Counted from the stretch's first letter, positions 1-7,505 are shown. The stretch: DNA of 10,234 bases from Bacteroidales bacterium (GCA_021106665.1 JAIOTR010000523.1:1-10234), one strand, 5' to 3'. Notes: generated from the letters alone by a model not told the origin. Numbers and translations: made by a program.

Positions 1-1763
1 ATTTTGAAAATCGGATAAAAAAGATACTGGAACAGAAAGTTGAATATGAATGTGAATTAAAATATGATGGTGCATCCATCAGTCTTACTTATATCAAAGG
101 AATGCTTCTCAGGGCAGTAACCAGGGGCGATGGGATTCAGGGAGATGATGTAACAACCAATATAAAAACCATTAAATCGATTCCATTGAAACTGAAGGGT
201 GATTTCCCTGATGAATTCGAAATTCGTGGAGAAATCTTCATGCATAAAGAAGGATTTGCCAGGCTTAATGCCGAACGGATTGAAAATGGAGAAGATCCCT
301 TTGCAAATCCGAGGAATTCAACTTCCGGAAGTATCAAAATGCAGGATTCATCTGAGGTAGCCAAAAGGCCGCTTGATTGTTACCTCTATTTTTTACTGGG
401 TAAAAATCTCCCTTTTGATAATCATTACGATAACTTAATGAAAGCGAAAGAATGGGGATTCAATCTCCCTAAGCATACCCTGGCGAAGTGTTCAACGATT
501 GAGGAAGTAATGGATTTTATCCATGACTGGGAAAAGGGACGAGAGAAGTTATCATTCGAGATTGATGGAGTTGTAATAAAAGTAAATAACTATGCCCAGC
601 AGGAAGAGCTTGGATCAACTGCCAAGTCACCGCGCTGGGCCATTGCCTATAAATATAAGGCCGAAAGGGTTGCAACACGATTGAATAAAATAACCTACCA
701 GGTTGGGCGCACAGGAGCAATAACCCCCGTTGCCAATCTTGAACCTGTTCAACTTGCAGGTACAACTGTAAAAAGGGCTTCTTTGCACAATGCCGATATC
801 ATCGAAGCTTTGGATGTAAGGGAGGGGGATATTGTTTATGTCGAAAAGGGCGGAGAGATCATTCCTAAAATTGTGGGTGTTGACCTTACGAAAAGAGATA
901 AGGGCAATGTAAAAACTGAATATATAGAACACTGCCATGAATGTGGAACTCCTCTGAAAAGAAAAGAAGGTGAAGCTAACCATTATTGTCCTAATGATAC
1001 AGGATGCCCTCCACAGATCAAAGGTAGGATAGAACATTTTATCAGCCGGAATGCAATGGATATCGATAGTTTGGGAGAGGGGAAAATAGAGATGTTATAT
1101 GATAATGGCCTGGTGAAAAATCCATCTGACTTATATTTCCTTGAATATGATCAATTAATCGGCCTTGAAAAACTTATTGAAGCCACTGAAGATAAAAAAG
1201 AAAAGAAATTAAGCTTTAAAGAGAAAACCGTAACGAATATTTTAAATGGGGTTGAAGCCTCCAAAAAGAAATCATTTGACCGGGTTCTATTCGCTTTAGG
1301 GGTAAGGTATGTTGGGCAGACTGTTGCTAAAAAACTGGCCGCACATTATCGGAATATCAATGCCTTAAAACAAGTAACTTTTGAGGAATTGATTCTTGTG
1401 GACGAAATAGGGGAGAAGATCGCAGAATCTGTTATTAACTATTTCTCTGATGTAAAAAATCTGAAGATCATTGAACGCCTGAAAGAAAAGGGAGTTCAGT
1501 TTGAGTTGAAAGAAGAGATCGTTGTTAAATCTGATAAATTAAATGGCAAAACCATTGTTGCCAGTGGTAGGCTGGAAAATTTCTCCAGGGAAGAAATTAA
1601 ACAGATGATTCTTGAGCATGGAGGCAAACCGGTTTCATCAGTTTCAAAAAAAACAGACTATTTGTTAGCCGGTGAAAATATTGGTCCAAATAAATTAGCC
1701 AAAGCAAAAGAGATTGGAATTAAAATTATTGATGAGGGGGCTTTTCTTGAAATGATAAAATAG
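1..1763 (+). CDS. ligA: NAD+-dependent DNA ligase LigA, 5' end cut by window
   Basis: LigA seals nicks in duplex DNA in the cytoplasm during replication and repair, using NAD+ to adenylate a lysine. The reading frame is open from base 3 and gives 586 residues. About 95 residues (N-terminal Ia domain and start of the adenylation domain) lie outside the window, judging from the E. coli lysine at position 115. Seen: the adenylation motif KYDG with the nucleotidyl lysine at bases 60-62; a later DGVVIKV motif; OB-fold region with VGRTGAITPVA; a four-cysteine zinc finger with cysteines at bases 933, 942, 987 and 1005; helix-hairpin-helix repeats (FALGVRYVGQTVA); and a C-terminal BRCT domain over about the last 77 residues. 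A lysine-rich stretch of about 14 residues between the zinc finger and the HhH region (bases ~1175-1220) is longer than in E. coli and, as I recall, is common in Bacteroidota. The frame is intact to TAG. No terminator is obvious downstream, and the next gene is convergent. Confidence 0.97.
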   Translation, partial: FENRIKKILEQKVEYECELKYDGASISLTYIKGMLLRAVTRGDGIQGDDVTTNIKTIKSIPLKLKGDFPDEFEIRGEIFMHKEGFARLNAERIENGEDPFANPRNSTSGSIKMQDSSEVAKRPLDCYLYFLLGKNLPFDNHYDNLMKAKEWGFNLPKHTLAKCSTIEEVMDFIHDWEKGREKLSFEIDGVVIKVNNYAQQEELGSTAKSPRWAIAYKYKAERVATRLNKITYQVGRTGAITPVANLEPVQLAGTTVKRASLHNADIIEALDVREGDIVYVEKGGEIIPKIVGVDLTKRDKGNVKTEYIEHCHECGTPLKRKEGEANHYCPNDTGCPPQIKGRIEHFISRNAMDIDSLGEGKIEMLYDNGLVKNPSDLYFLEYDQLIGLEKLIEATEDKKEKKLSFKEKTVTNILNGVEASKKKSFDRVLFALGVRYVGQTVAKKLAAHYRNINALKQVTFEELILVDEIGEKIAESVINYFSDVKNLKIIERLKEKGVQFELKEEIVVKSDKLNGKTIVASGRLENFSREEIKQMILEHGGKPVSSVSKKTDYLLAGENIGPNKLAKAKEIGIKIIDEGAFLEMIK

Positions 1764-1923
1764 GATACTACCCCGTCAGGTGTTAATATCTGAAGGCTCC
1801 CAAAAAATTTGAGCAGACTGAATCCTTAAACCATTTTGCTAATCTATTTTTTAAAATCTTACAACAACAGGTTTTAAAATAAAAACCGGTTATAACAAAA
1901 TAATTTATAGCTATTCTACAGGA
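1764..1923. other. Convergent intergenic gap between ligA and the FISUMP gene
   Basis: This AT-rich gap lies between two genes that point at each other. It holds one short inverted repeat, GGTTTT (1870-1875) and AAAACC (1882-1887) with a six-base loop, and an overlapping 8-base palindrome AACCGGTT (1884-1891). Neither side of the hairpin is followed by a run of T, and its stem has only two G-C pairs, so I do not call it a terminator. No coding region is visible. Confidence 0.5.
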
Positions 1924-3279
1924 CTAATCCCGGAGGCAACGGACGGAAAACCCATTTTGTTTAACGTAGTTGTACACGTTTACATTGCCGAAGTTGTAAA
2001 ACAGGTTGCGGAGCCCGGCATTTGTTGAAGAGTTCTCAGTTGAAGACCACCAGAGACCGAGGCTTCCAATGAAAGCGCAGTTACCATTGTAGTTACGGTT
2101 GCCGCCAGGAAGGCCTGAGAACCCGTAATTGTCCGTACCATAATGAGTAACGTGTTGACTCCAACGAGGATGTTCGTTTGTAGTACAACCTCCACCCAAA
2201 GGGGAATTCACCTGCCGACAGGATTTTAGCTCGTTTCCATGTGGTGAACTTGTTCCCCCAATAAAATCGGTTAGTGCTGTCCATTCATCGTGCTCCGGCA
2301 CATGCCATCCTGTTGGGCAAAGACCGTTTGGGTCGTTAACGGCATACCAGTTATACAGTGCCCCGTATAGGTTTTTCCACGAAATATCGTTGTCGTACCA
2401 TACATAAGCACCGGTTGTCAGGTTTTGCCAGTTGCTGTTTTCGGTAACATTTGGAATGAGTGTATTGTTGCTATAAGTTGTTGTTTTTAAGTTTTCAGCC
2501 AGCCAACACTGTGAGCCAATGAGTACTGTGTTGTAAAGGTTGCCGTCAATGTCGGTTACTGTGGGCGTTCCAGGACAGGGGATCCCTATTGAATACTGAA
2601 ATGTATAAGTTTGGTTACCTGTAGGCGTATCAATGATTGATTTTTCTAAAATATCTGAATAGGCAGTATATTTCAATTCATCTCCAATGTTAAATACAAA
2701 ATTATTAATCGCTTTTTGAGATTTAATATCAATCACATTGTCATTATATTCATTGTAAACTATTTCACATTTCCCTCTAAATGTAGTATTGCAATTTGTA
2801 TTTAACATTTTAATTGTTTCGCTTGATTGTTTTCCTATTACAGTAAGTAAGTAATACATTTCATTATCAGCATAAAAGGCAAAGGAATGATTGCCCCGGT
2901 TTAATGTGTTGTTATATCGTGCCAGTTCCCTGCCTATTATATCCCGAATAGTGATTTTGATATATTCCTTTTCCGGTAAATATAAATTAACTTCTGTTTT
3001 TACATTAAAAGGATTTGGATAATTCTGTGAAATGGAAAAAGAGTTTTCTGATAAATCTATTTCATTTACACCCAGATTGTATTCAAATGTTAGCACTGTA
3101 TCAGGTGCATAAAGTGTTGTATCTCCTCCCTGTGTAAGATTTTCAACATAGATGCTGTCGAGTAATACATACTGCGTATTATTTACAGCAGTAAAAGTCA
3201 ATTCAATGGAAGCTTTCTGGCTAAAGGCATTTACACTAAGTCCAAATGTTAGGATTATAAGAAAAATATTTATTTTCAT
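1924..3279 (-). CDS. Secreted FISUMP-domain protein with an internal T9SS-sorting-like module
   Basis: This 451-residue protein is probably exported; its function is unknown. Residues 1-20 form a signal peptide (MKINIFLIILTFGLSVNAFS) with cleavage near residue 20. Residues ~79-159 resemble the type A sorting domain of the type IX secretion system: SQNYPNPFN, a Leu-Pro pair, a DIIGREL segment, G-x-HSF and a final KMLN. Here the module is internal rather than at the C-terminus where a sorting signal must sit. Residues ~237-450 are a FISUMP (Fibrobacter succinogenes major paralogous) domain. Its hallmarks are CWLAENLKT, GALYNWYAV, CPTGWHVPEHDEWTAL, WWSSTEN and a terminal GFSVRCLRD. The C-terminal half (bases 1927-2571) is clearly richer in G+C than the N-terminal half. 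No close promoter match was found upstream. The gene is separated from the upstream stress-protein gene by a terminator, so it is likely a single-gene unit. FISUMP proteins are thought to be surface or secreted proteins, but this is poorly established. Confidence 0.85.
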   Translation of the reverse strand: MKINIFLIILTFGLSVNAFSQKASIELTFTAVNNTQYVLLDSIYVENLTQGGDTTLYAPDTVLTFEYNLGVNEIDLSENSFSISQNYPNPFNVKTEVNLYLPEKEYIKITIRDIIGRELARYNNTLNRGNHSFAFYADNEMYYLLTVIGKQSSETIKMLNTNCNTTFRGKCEIVYNEYNDNVIDIKSQKAINNFVFNIGDELKYTAYSDILEKSIIDTPTGNQTYTFQYSIGIPCPGTPTVTDIDGNLYNTVLIGSQCWLAENLKTTTYSNNTLIPNVTENSNWQNLTTGAYVWYDNDISWKNLYGALYNWYAVNDPNGLCPTGWHVPEHDEWTALTDFIGGTSSPHGNELKSCRQVNSPLGGGCTTNEHPRWSQHVTHYGTDNYGFSGLPGGNRNYNGNCAFIGSLGLWWSSTENSSTNAGLRNLFYNFGNVNVYNYVKQNGFSVRCLRD

Positions 3280-3523
3280 AAGAATTAGATTTTATTGTTT
3301 TTGAATCTATCGTATGCTAATATGTTGTGCTTTTATTTTGTTTCATATCTTGTTTGTCATTATGCTGAATTACTCATTTTATTCGAAAAAAATGTACTGA
3401 TTAACTGCTCATGTTACCGGATAACAGTATATATTTATTATTTTTATCAATCGATAAAGATAGTTAAAATATGAAAAAATATTTTTTTCTTTCAGCCAGT
3501 TAAAAACATATGCCTGTATCCAA
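3280..3523. other. AT-rich intergenic region upstream of the FISUMP gene
   Basis: This stretch should contain the promoter of the minus-strand FISUMP gene, because a terminator closes off the gene upstream of it. I found no minus-strand match to TAnnTTTG (CAAAnnTA on the + strand) here. No open reading frame of note, tandem repeat or RNA gene is visible. Confidence 0.5.
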
Positions 3524-3553
3524 ACAAAAAAAGCCAGACATAATGCCTGGCTT
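3524..3553 (-). terminator. Rho-independent terminator after the universal stress protein gene
   Basis: Read on the minus strand, AAGCCAG (complement of 3547-3553) pairs with CTGGCTT (complement of 3531-3537). This is a 7-bp stem with a 9-base centre that can form two further pairs, followed immediately by a run of seven T (with the last stem bases) at 3526-3532. The hairpin begins 30 bases past the stop codon of the stress-protein gene. It therefore ends that transcript and separates it from the FISUMP gene. On the + strand the T tract is poor, so it is mainly one-directional. Confidence 0.88.
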
Positions 3554-3582
3554 AGTTTTATAAATTTCAAGATAACATTTCT

Positions 3583-4419
3583 TTAAATTTTAAAGATCTT
3601 CTCCCAATTATATTTCCTCGGATTAATACACATCACTGGTATTTGTGAAGTGTTAAAGATCATTTCTTCGTCATAACTTCCAAGTATAAACTTTGAAAAG
3701 CTCTTATCAGGGTTTGTCATGATCATGATCATATCCGAAACATTGGCTGTGGCAAAATCAATTATCTTTTTCGAGAAATTGCTTCCATCGGTTTTTGTAA
3801 TTGAATATTTAACGCCTTCCTTATCAAAATGGTTGGTGATGATTTTAACAGCTTCTGTCAATTTAGGGCTATCGATTTGATAAACATTTATTTCCGCATC
3901 GAAATTTTTAGCAATAAAGCTGGCCCATTTTGTTTTTTCCCACGGACCGGCATCACTTGTAATGGGTAATATTATTTTTTTGTATCCTTTGGAAAAAGGG
4001 CGTTTTTGTACCACAACAACAGGGACCGGTGAACTGGTCACCACCTTTAGTGCAAAGCTACCGGTGAGTTTTTGCATACCCACTTTTCCATGCGTTCCAA
4101 GATACATCAGATTAGCTCCTATATCTTTCGCCACTTCACCAATGGTGTTAAAAATATCCCCTTCTTTGGAGTAGGTATCAACTTCTAATCCATGTTCTGT
4201 TTTTACCTGATCGGCAATTGTTTTTAACTTTTGATCAATTGCAGCAGTATCTTCATGATCCTTCTTGAGCTGCGACTTTGTAGTTTTATCTATTACGTGT
4301 AATAATGCCAGTTTGTATTTTAGATATTTTGCAGCTGCAATTCCCTGATTCATTGCATTTTCAGTTACTTCTGAAAAGTCGGTCGGTACCAGAATGATGT
4401 TGTTCATTTTTGCGTCCAT
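3583..4419 (-). CDS. Tandem universal stress protein (UspA family)
   Basis: This is a cytoplasmic stress-associated protein of 278 residues with two Usp domains in tandem. The first (residues ~5-140) has the N-terminal VPTDFSE segment with the conserved Asp14. It also has a nucleotide-loop motif GTHG (108-111) followed by eight residues and GS (120-121), close to the G-2X-G-9X-G(S/T) ATP motif and typical of Bacteroidota members, so it probably binds ATP. The second (residues ~146-270) keeps the fold pattern (KKIILPITSD, final PVMCINP), but its loop reads MTNPDKSFSKFILGS and lacks the THG part, so it is probably degenerate. The start is uncertain: the ATG at 4419 is given, but the ATG at 4407 begins exactly at the usual MNNIILVPTDFS start. 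The gene is the last of three co-oriented genes (73 bases after the HD gene). It has its own promoter candidate and a strong terminator. Which stress it responds to cannot be read from the sequence. Confidence 0.93.
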   Translation of the reverse strand: MDAKMNNIILVPTDFSEVTENAMNQGIAAAKYLKYKLALLHVIDKTTKSQLKKDHEDTAAIDQKLKTIADQVKTEHGLEVDTYSKEGDIFNTIGEVAKDIGANLMYLGTHGKVGMQKLTGSFALKVVTSSPVPVVVVQKRPFSKGYKKIILPITSDAGPWEKTKWASFIAKNFDAEINVYQIDSPKLTEAVKIITNHFDKEGVKYSITKTDGSNFSKKIIDFATANVSDMIMIMTNPDKSFSKFILGSYDEEMIFNTSQIPVMCINPRKYNWEKIFKI

Positions 4420-4454
4420 AATATTGAATTTGGATTAAGCCTGATTATTTCAGA

Positions 4455-4487
4455 CAAAAATAGAAAATTTTAAAGGAAATTATCGAA
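4455..4487 (-). promoter_or_regulatory. Candidate Bacteroidota promoter for the universal stress protein gene
   Basis: The minus strand carries TATTTTTG (complement of 4455-4462), a perfect match to the Bacteroidota -7 consensus TAnnTTTG. A 3-of-4 match to the -33 element (TTCG, complement of 4484-4487) lies 21 bases upstream. The predicted start of transcription would be about 28 bases before the ATG at 4419. Such matches arise by chance in AT-rich DNA, but this one lies in the short gap just before a gene start. Confidence 0.45.
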
Positions 4488-4492
4488 AGAAT

Positions 4493-5080
4493 TTATTTTT
4501 TTATGCATAATAAAGTTTCCAACTCTTTTATATTTTCCTGCTTCCTTTTATTTCTTAGTTTTTTAGCCGATGATGTAAAGTATTCATGACCCTTAATAAA
4601 CTCCAGTTGTTTTTCATGCCACTCCCTGAGCGTTGAAACCTTTCCTTGCAGCATCCATTCATACTGCAAACGTTGGCCAATAAGAAAGAGGTCATCCCTT
4701 CCAAGATAGTCAAGGTCGGCATCAGCCATAATCTGTTCAAGAGGTGTGGAAGGCTTTTGAGGTATCTCAGTACTGCTTATCAGCCCTTCGATAATATTAA
4801 TATCTTCAGGTAAATATCCATATTGAGGCAGTATTTCCCTGGCCATTCTGTTTGAGACATTTTCATGGCCATCATAAGTTTCAATAAACCCGATATCATG
4901 AAATAATGCCCCAACTCTAAGTAACTCCCTTTCGTGTCCGTTAATATTTTCCAAAACAGCCAAACGGTTTACAGCTTCCAATACGTCAAGGGTATGGTCA
5001 ACAGAATGATAATGCAAGTTATCATCTAATCTGTTTTTTAGTTTTGCCAGGACATATTTTTTCGCACCTTCAAAATCCAT
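4493..5080 (-). CDS. HD-domain metal-dependent phosphohydrolase
   Basis: This predicted cytoplasmic phosphohydrolase has 195 residues. The HD metal-binding pattern is complete: a histidine-rich N-terminal segment HYHSVDHT (23-30, likely ligand His29), the signature HD pair His61-Asp62 in ALFHDIGF, His72 in GHE, and a distal Asp in ADADLDYLGRDD (119-130). HD proteins with this pattern hydrolyse phosphoester bonds in nucleotides or cyclic nucleotides; the substrate here is unknown. Dedicated cyclic-dinucleotide hydrolases carry the HD-GYP variant, which is absent here. The gene begins 60 bases after the stop of the class III cyclase gene and ends 73 bases before the stress-protein gene, all on one strand. 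I infer it may degrade or respond to the cyclase product, but only position supports this. An imperfect -7-like sequence (TATATTTTG) lies in the upstream gap. No Shine-Dalgarno is visible, as is usual in this phylum. Confidence 0.9.
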   Translation of the reverse strand: MDFEGAKKYVLAKLKNRLDDNLHYHSVDHTLDVLEAVNRLAVLENINGHERELLRVGALFHDIGFIETYDGHENVSNRMAREILPQYGYLPEDINIIEGLISSTEIPQKPSTPLEQIMADADLDYLGRDDLFLIGQRLQYEWMLQGKVSTLREWHEKQLEFIKGHEYFTSSAKKLRNKRKQENIKELETLLCIKK

Positions 5081-5140
5081 ATTTCAACATTTCTTTGTTT
5101 CCAAAATATACTATTTAAACGTTTCACAGCTTTTATTGTT

Positions 5141-7315
5141 TTAATCCCATGTTATTGCCTCTATTCCATCCCAATCTTCCGGTACCCCATGCATTATAAA
5201 TTTTTTACAACGGGATATATAGAGTTCCGCTGTAATATCATGTGAATTAACTTTATGAACTGCTTCAAATGATTTTAATGCTTCTTTAAACTGCTGTGAT
5301 TTATATTGGTTCACACCAGCCGCAAATTTATCTTTTGTTTTAAGCTTTAATTGTTTGATATCGTCAGAATCACCATCAATAATTTCAAAAATATAAACGG
5401 CTTTACTTTTACCTTTTACTTTCACAATATCAAGAAACCTGTAATTATATTGTGAAGGATTATTTAATGTTATGAGTGTATCCTGGCTGATAATAATCGA
5501 ACTACCATATAGTTTAGTCAGTCCCTCAAGGCGAGATGTTAAATTTACAGCATCCGAAATAACAGTTCCATCCATTCTGCCTTCTCCGCCGACGACTCCC
5601 AGCATCAGGCTTCCGCTATGAATACCAATTCCGCTTCTAATAACAGGTTTACCGAACTGATCCATTACCTGGTTAAATTGTGAAAGTTTTATCCTCATTT
5701 CAATGGCAGCATTGATAGCATCTTCTGCATTTTCACTGAACAGCGCCATGATGGAATCACCGATATACTTATCAATAAATCCATTATTATTTCTGATAAC
5801 CGGCTCCATGTACCCCAGATAATAATTGATGTAATCAAAATTTTCTTTGGGGGTCATTTGCTCGGAAATTTCAGTAAAAGATCTGATATCACTGAAAAGT
5901 ACAGTCATCTCTTTCTGTACCTGGTCACCGAGTTTAATATCCACATAACTTTCCTTACCCAAAAAATCAAGGAACTGCTTAGGTACAAAACGATAGTATG
6001 CATCGGTCATACTGGAAATATTCTGGATATACTCGCCCAGTTTCTGGGTCATTTCGTTATAGCCTTCGGTTAATTCGCCAATTTCATCATTCGTTCTGAC
6101 AATCCCAAAATTATTCATTTCTCCTTTGCCTGTTACTTTCATATTCATTAAAAGCTCTTTAACCGGATGTACAATGTCTTGCGTTGTCCATTTTACAAAA
6201 AACAGGATGTAAATAAAAACAATAAAGATACTTCCATAAATACCTATAAACATGACAAAACTGTTTATTGCATTGATATAGAACATGGAACTGGGTGCAT
6301 TAAAACTTCCATCGTCATCAATAAATATATCCTTAAATAGTTCAATTTCTCCAAATAATATATCTCTCTGCTCGTTCGAATACTTTTCTATATTTAAATC
6401 ATCGAGATAAGTAACACTTAAAAACAGATACAAAATAACAATCGTCAAAGGAAGTAGTGTTGTCATTAATGCAGAAGTGATCATTCTGTTCCTTATCCTG
6501 CCAACTTTCAAATTAAATATTCGTTTTCTAAGTTCTTCTTCGCTATAAATATGATCGATATATTTAATATGAACCCTGTGTTTTTCCCAGAAATACATAA
6601 ATAATAAGGCCAAAACAGAAGCTATTAGCGATATATAGAAGAAATTAATAAATCTGCTTTTATCCATTTCCAAACTAAACGTGCTTTCTGAATAAAGCAT
6701 ATAAAGCATAAATCCATGGGCAATAACATAAGAAATGCCTAATAACCCTGCATTGATCAGCGGGGATTTTAGTAAAAAGCGTTTACAAAATTTAAACAAC
6801 CTCGGTGAAATCGGCTTTCCTTTTCGTTTCCTTGAAAAATATCTTTTGAATGGCAGATTGAAAATAAATCCCAACAGAAAACTAATTAGCAACAGATTAA
6901 ATAAAAAATTAAATGCCTTACCGATCTGTGTGCTTTCGTTTACTGTTTTTTCTCCCTGTTCAGTTTGAAAAGTTACTCCTTCAATTGGATTGATTAGTAT
7001 ATTTATATCACCGGTTGAGTCGGCAGCAGCAATTCCACTTTCAACTATTTTTTCCAAAATAGTATCATTACCAGGATCATCATCTATATATGATATTATG
7101 GCACGGCCAATTGAGTCGCCGGTAATACCCAGACTGTCACTTATTGTTTGCTCGCTTCCAAAGGTCCGTATTCCCCTTTCTTTTAAATCAGGAGCATACT
7201 TAATATACAGTATCAATATAAATGGAAGTACAAGCCAGTAATATAGTATGGTTGAAGAAAGGTATATTCTTAAACCATAAAAACGTGGTATTCTTTTTAT
7301 CGGCCTGCGTGGCAT
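5141..7315 (-). CDS. Six-TM class III adenylate/guanylate cyclase with HAMP and TPR-like tail
   Basis: This inner-membrane receptor cyclase has 724 residues and makes cAMP or cGMP from the nucleoside triphosphate. Predicted membrane segments lie at ~21-40, 136-155, 186-207, 224-243, 278-301 and 348-374, leaving periplasmic loops at ~41-135 and 302-347. The arginine-rich N-terminus and the basic 156-182 loop fit a cytoplasmic location. A HAMP linker (~375-427) and the segment YRFVPKQFLDFLG (441-453) lead into the catalytic domain (~467-645). Catalytic residues are all present: metal-binding Asp476 (LFSDIRSFT) and Asp520 (DKYIGD), purine-contact Lys516 and Thr584, and transition-state Asn591 and Arg595. 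The Lys/Thr pair favours ATP. The tail (~655-710) resembles a tetratricopeptide repeat and ends in RCKKF then PEDWDGIEAIT, a pattern I recall from related cyclases. It is the first gene of a probable three-gene unit with the HD and stress-protein genes. It diverges from the DUF6913-like gene across 207 bases. The sensed signal is unknown. Confidence 0.93.
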   Translation of the reverse strand: MPRRPIKRIPRFYGLRIYLSSTILYYWLVLPFILILYIKYAPDLKERGIRTFGSEQTISDSLGITGDSIGRAIISYIDDDPGNDTILEKIVESGIAAADSTGDINILINPIEGVTFQTEQGEKTVNESTQIGKAFNFLFNLLLISFLLGFIFNLPFKRYFSRKRKGKPISPRLFKFCKRFLLKSPLINAGLLGISYVIAHGFMLYMLYSESTFSLEMDKSRFINFFYISLIASVLALLFMYFWEKHRVHIKYIDHIYSEEELRKRIFNLKVGRIRNRMITSALMTTLLPLTIVILYLFLSVTYLDDLNIEKYSNEQRDILFGEIELFKDIFIDDDGSFNAPSSMFYINAINSFVMFIGIYGSIFIVFIYILFFVKWTTQDIVHPVKELLMNMKVTGKGEMNNFGIVRTNDEIGELTEGYNEMTQKLGEYIQNISSMTDAYYRFVPKQFLDFLGKESYVDIKLGDQVQKEMTVLFSDIRSFTEISEQMTPKENFDYINYYLGYMEPVIRNNNGFIDKYIGDSIMALFSENAEDAINAAIEMRIKLSQFNQVMDQFGKPVIRSGIGIHSGSLMLGVVGGEGRMDGTVISDAVNLTSRLEGLTKLYGSSIIISQDTLITLNNPSQYNYRFLDIVKVKGKSKAVYIFEIIDGDSDDIKQLKLKTKDKFAAGVNQYKSQQFKEALKSFEAVHKVNSHDITAELYISRCKKFIMHGVPEDWDGIEAITWD

Positions 7316-7473
7316 ATTGAAAATTAAAATTTATTCAAAGTAAACAAATTTTTCAATAGCTTTTTAACTGTTCATGTTTTACATTGATTTTTATTTCTAA
7401 TTTTACAAGGATTATCATCGTATGTATATTGGGAAGATTGTAAAATGTTTGGTCAATCATGATAATTAAATAA
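7316..7473. other. Divergent intergenic region, cyclase side
   Basis: Promoters for the minus-strand cyclase gene should lie here. The best minus-strand match to TAnnTTTG is TTACTTTG (complement of 7336-7343), with one mismatch and no clear -33 partner. An 8-base palindrome ATCATGAT sits at 7456-7463 and may be chance. No gene is visible. Confidence 0.35.
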
Positions 7474-7505
7474 GTTGTATTTTGCTTCAGTTTGATTTAA
7501 TTTTG
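7474..7505 (+). promoter_or_regulatory. Candidate Bacteroidota promoter for the DUF6913-like gene and dapA
   Basis: The -7 element TAATTTTG (7498-7505) fits TAnnTTTG exactly. A -33 element GTTG (7474-7477) matches TTTG in three of four bases, with a 20-base spacer in the expected range. Transcription would start near 7512, giving a very short leader before the ATG at 7523. That leader contains a small purine site AAGG (7516-7519), only three bases from the ATG. Confidence 0.5.

Noticed and set aside
627..1037. 136-codon minus-strand frame inside ligA
   Set aside because: It is antisense to the OB-fold and zinc-finger coding region of ligA, with no recognisable domain.
1870..1887. Short inverted repeat GGTTTT/AAAACC between ligA and the FISUMP gene
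   Set aside because: The stem has only two G-C pairs and no T tract follows on either strand, so it is not a credible terminator.
1980..2284. Two minus-strand frames (71 and 63 codons) inside the FISUMP gene
   Set aside because: They are other-frame shadows of the FISUMP domain, whose own frame carries the recognisable motifs.
3524..3553. Reading the hairpin as a + strand or two-way terminator
   Set aside because: The + strand is followed by AGTTTTA, a poor T tract, and no + strand gene precedes it. It serves the minus strand.
4493..7315. Possibility that the cyclase/HD pair is a Pycsar- or CBASS-like anti-phage system
   Set aside because: The cyclase is a HAMP-linked six-helix membrane receptor, there is no cell-killing effector gene nearby, and neither the stress protein nor the HD protein is a known effector of those systems.
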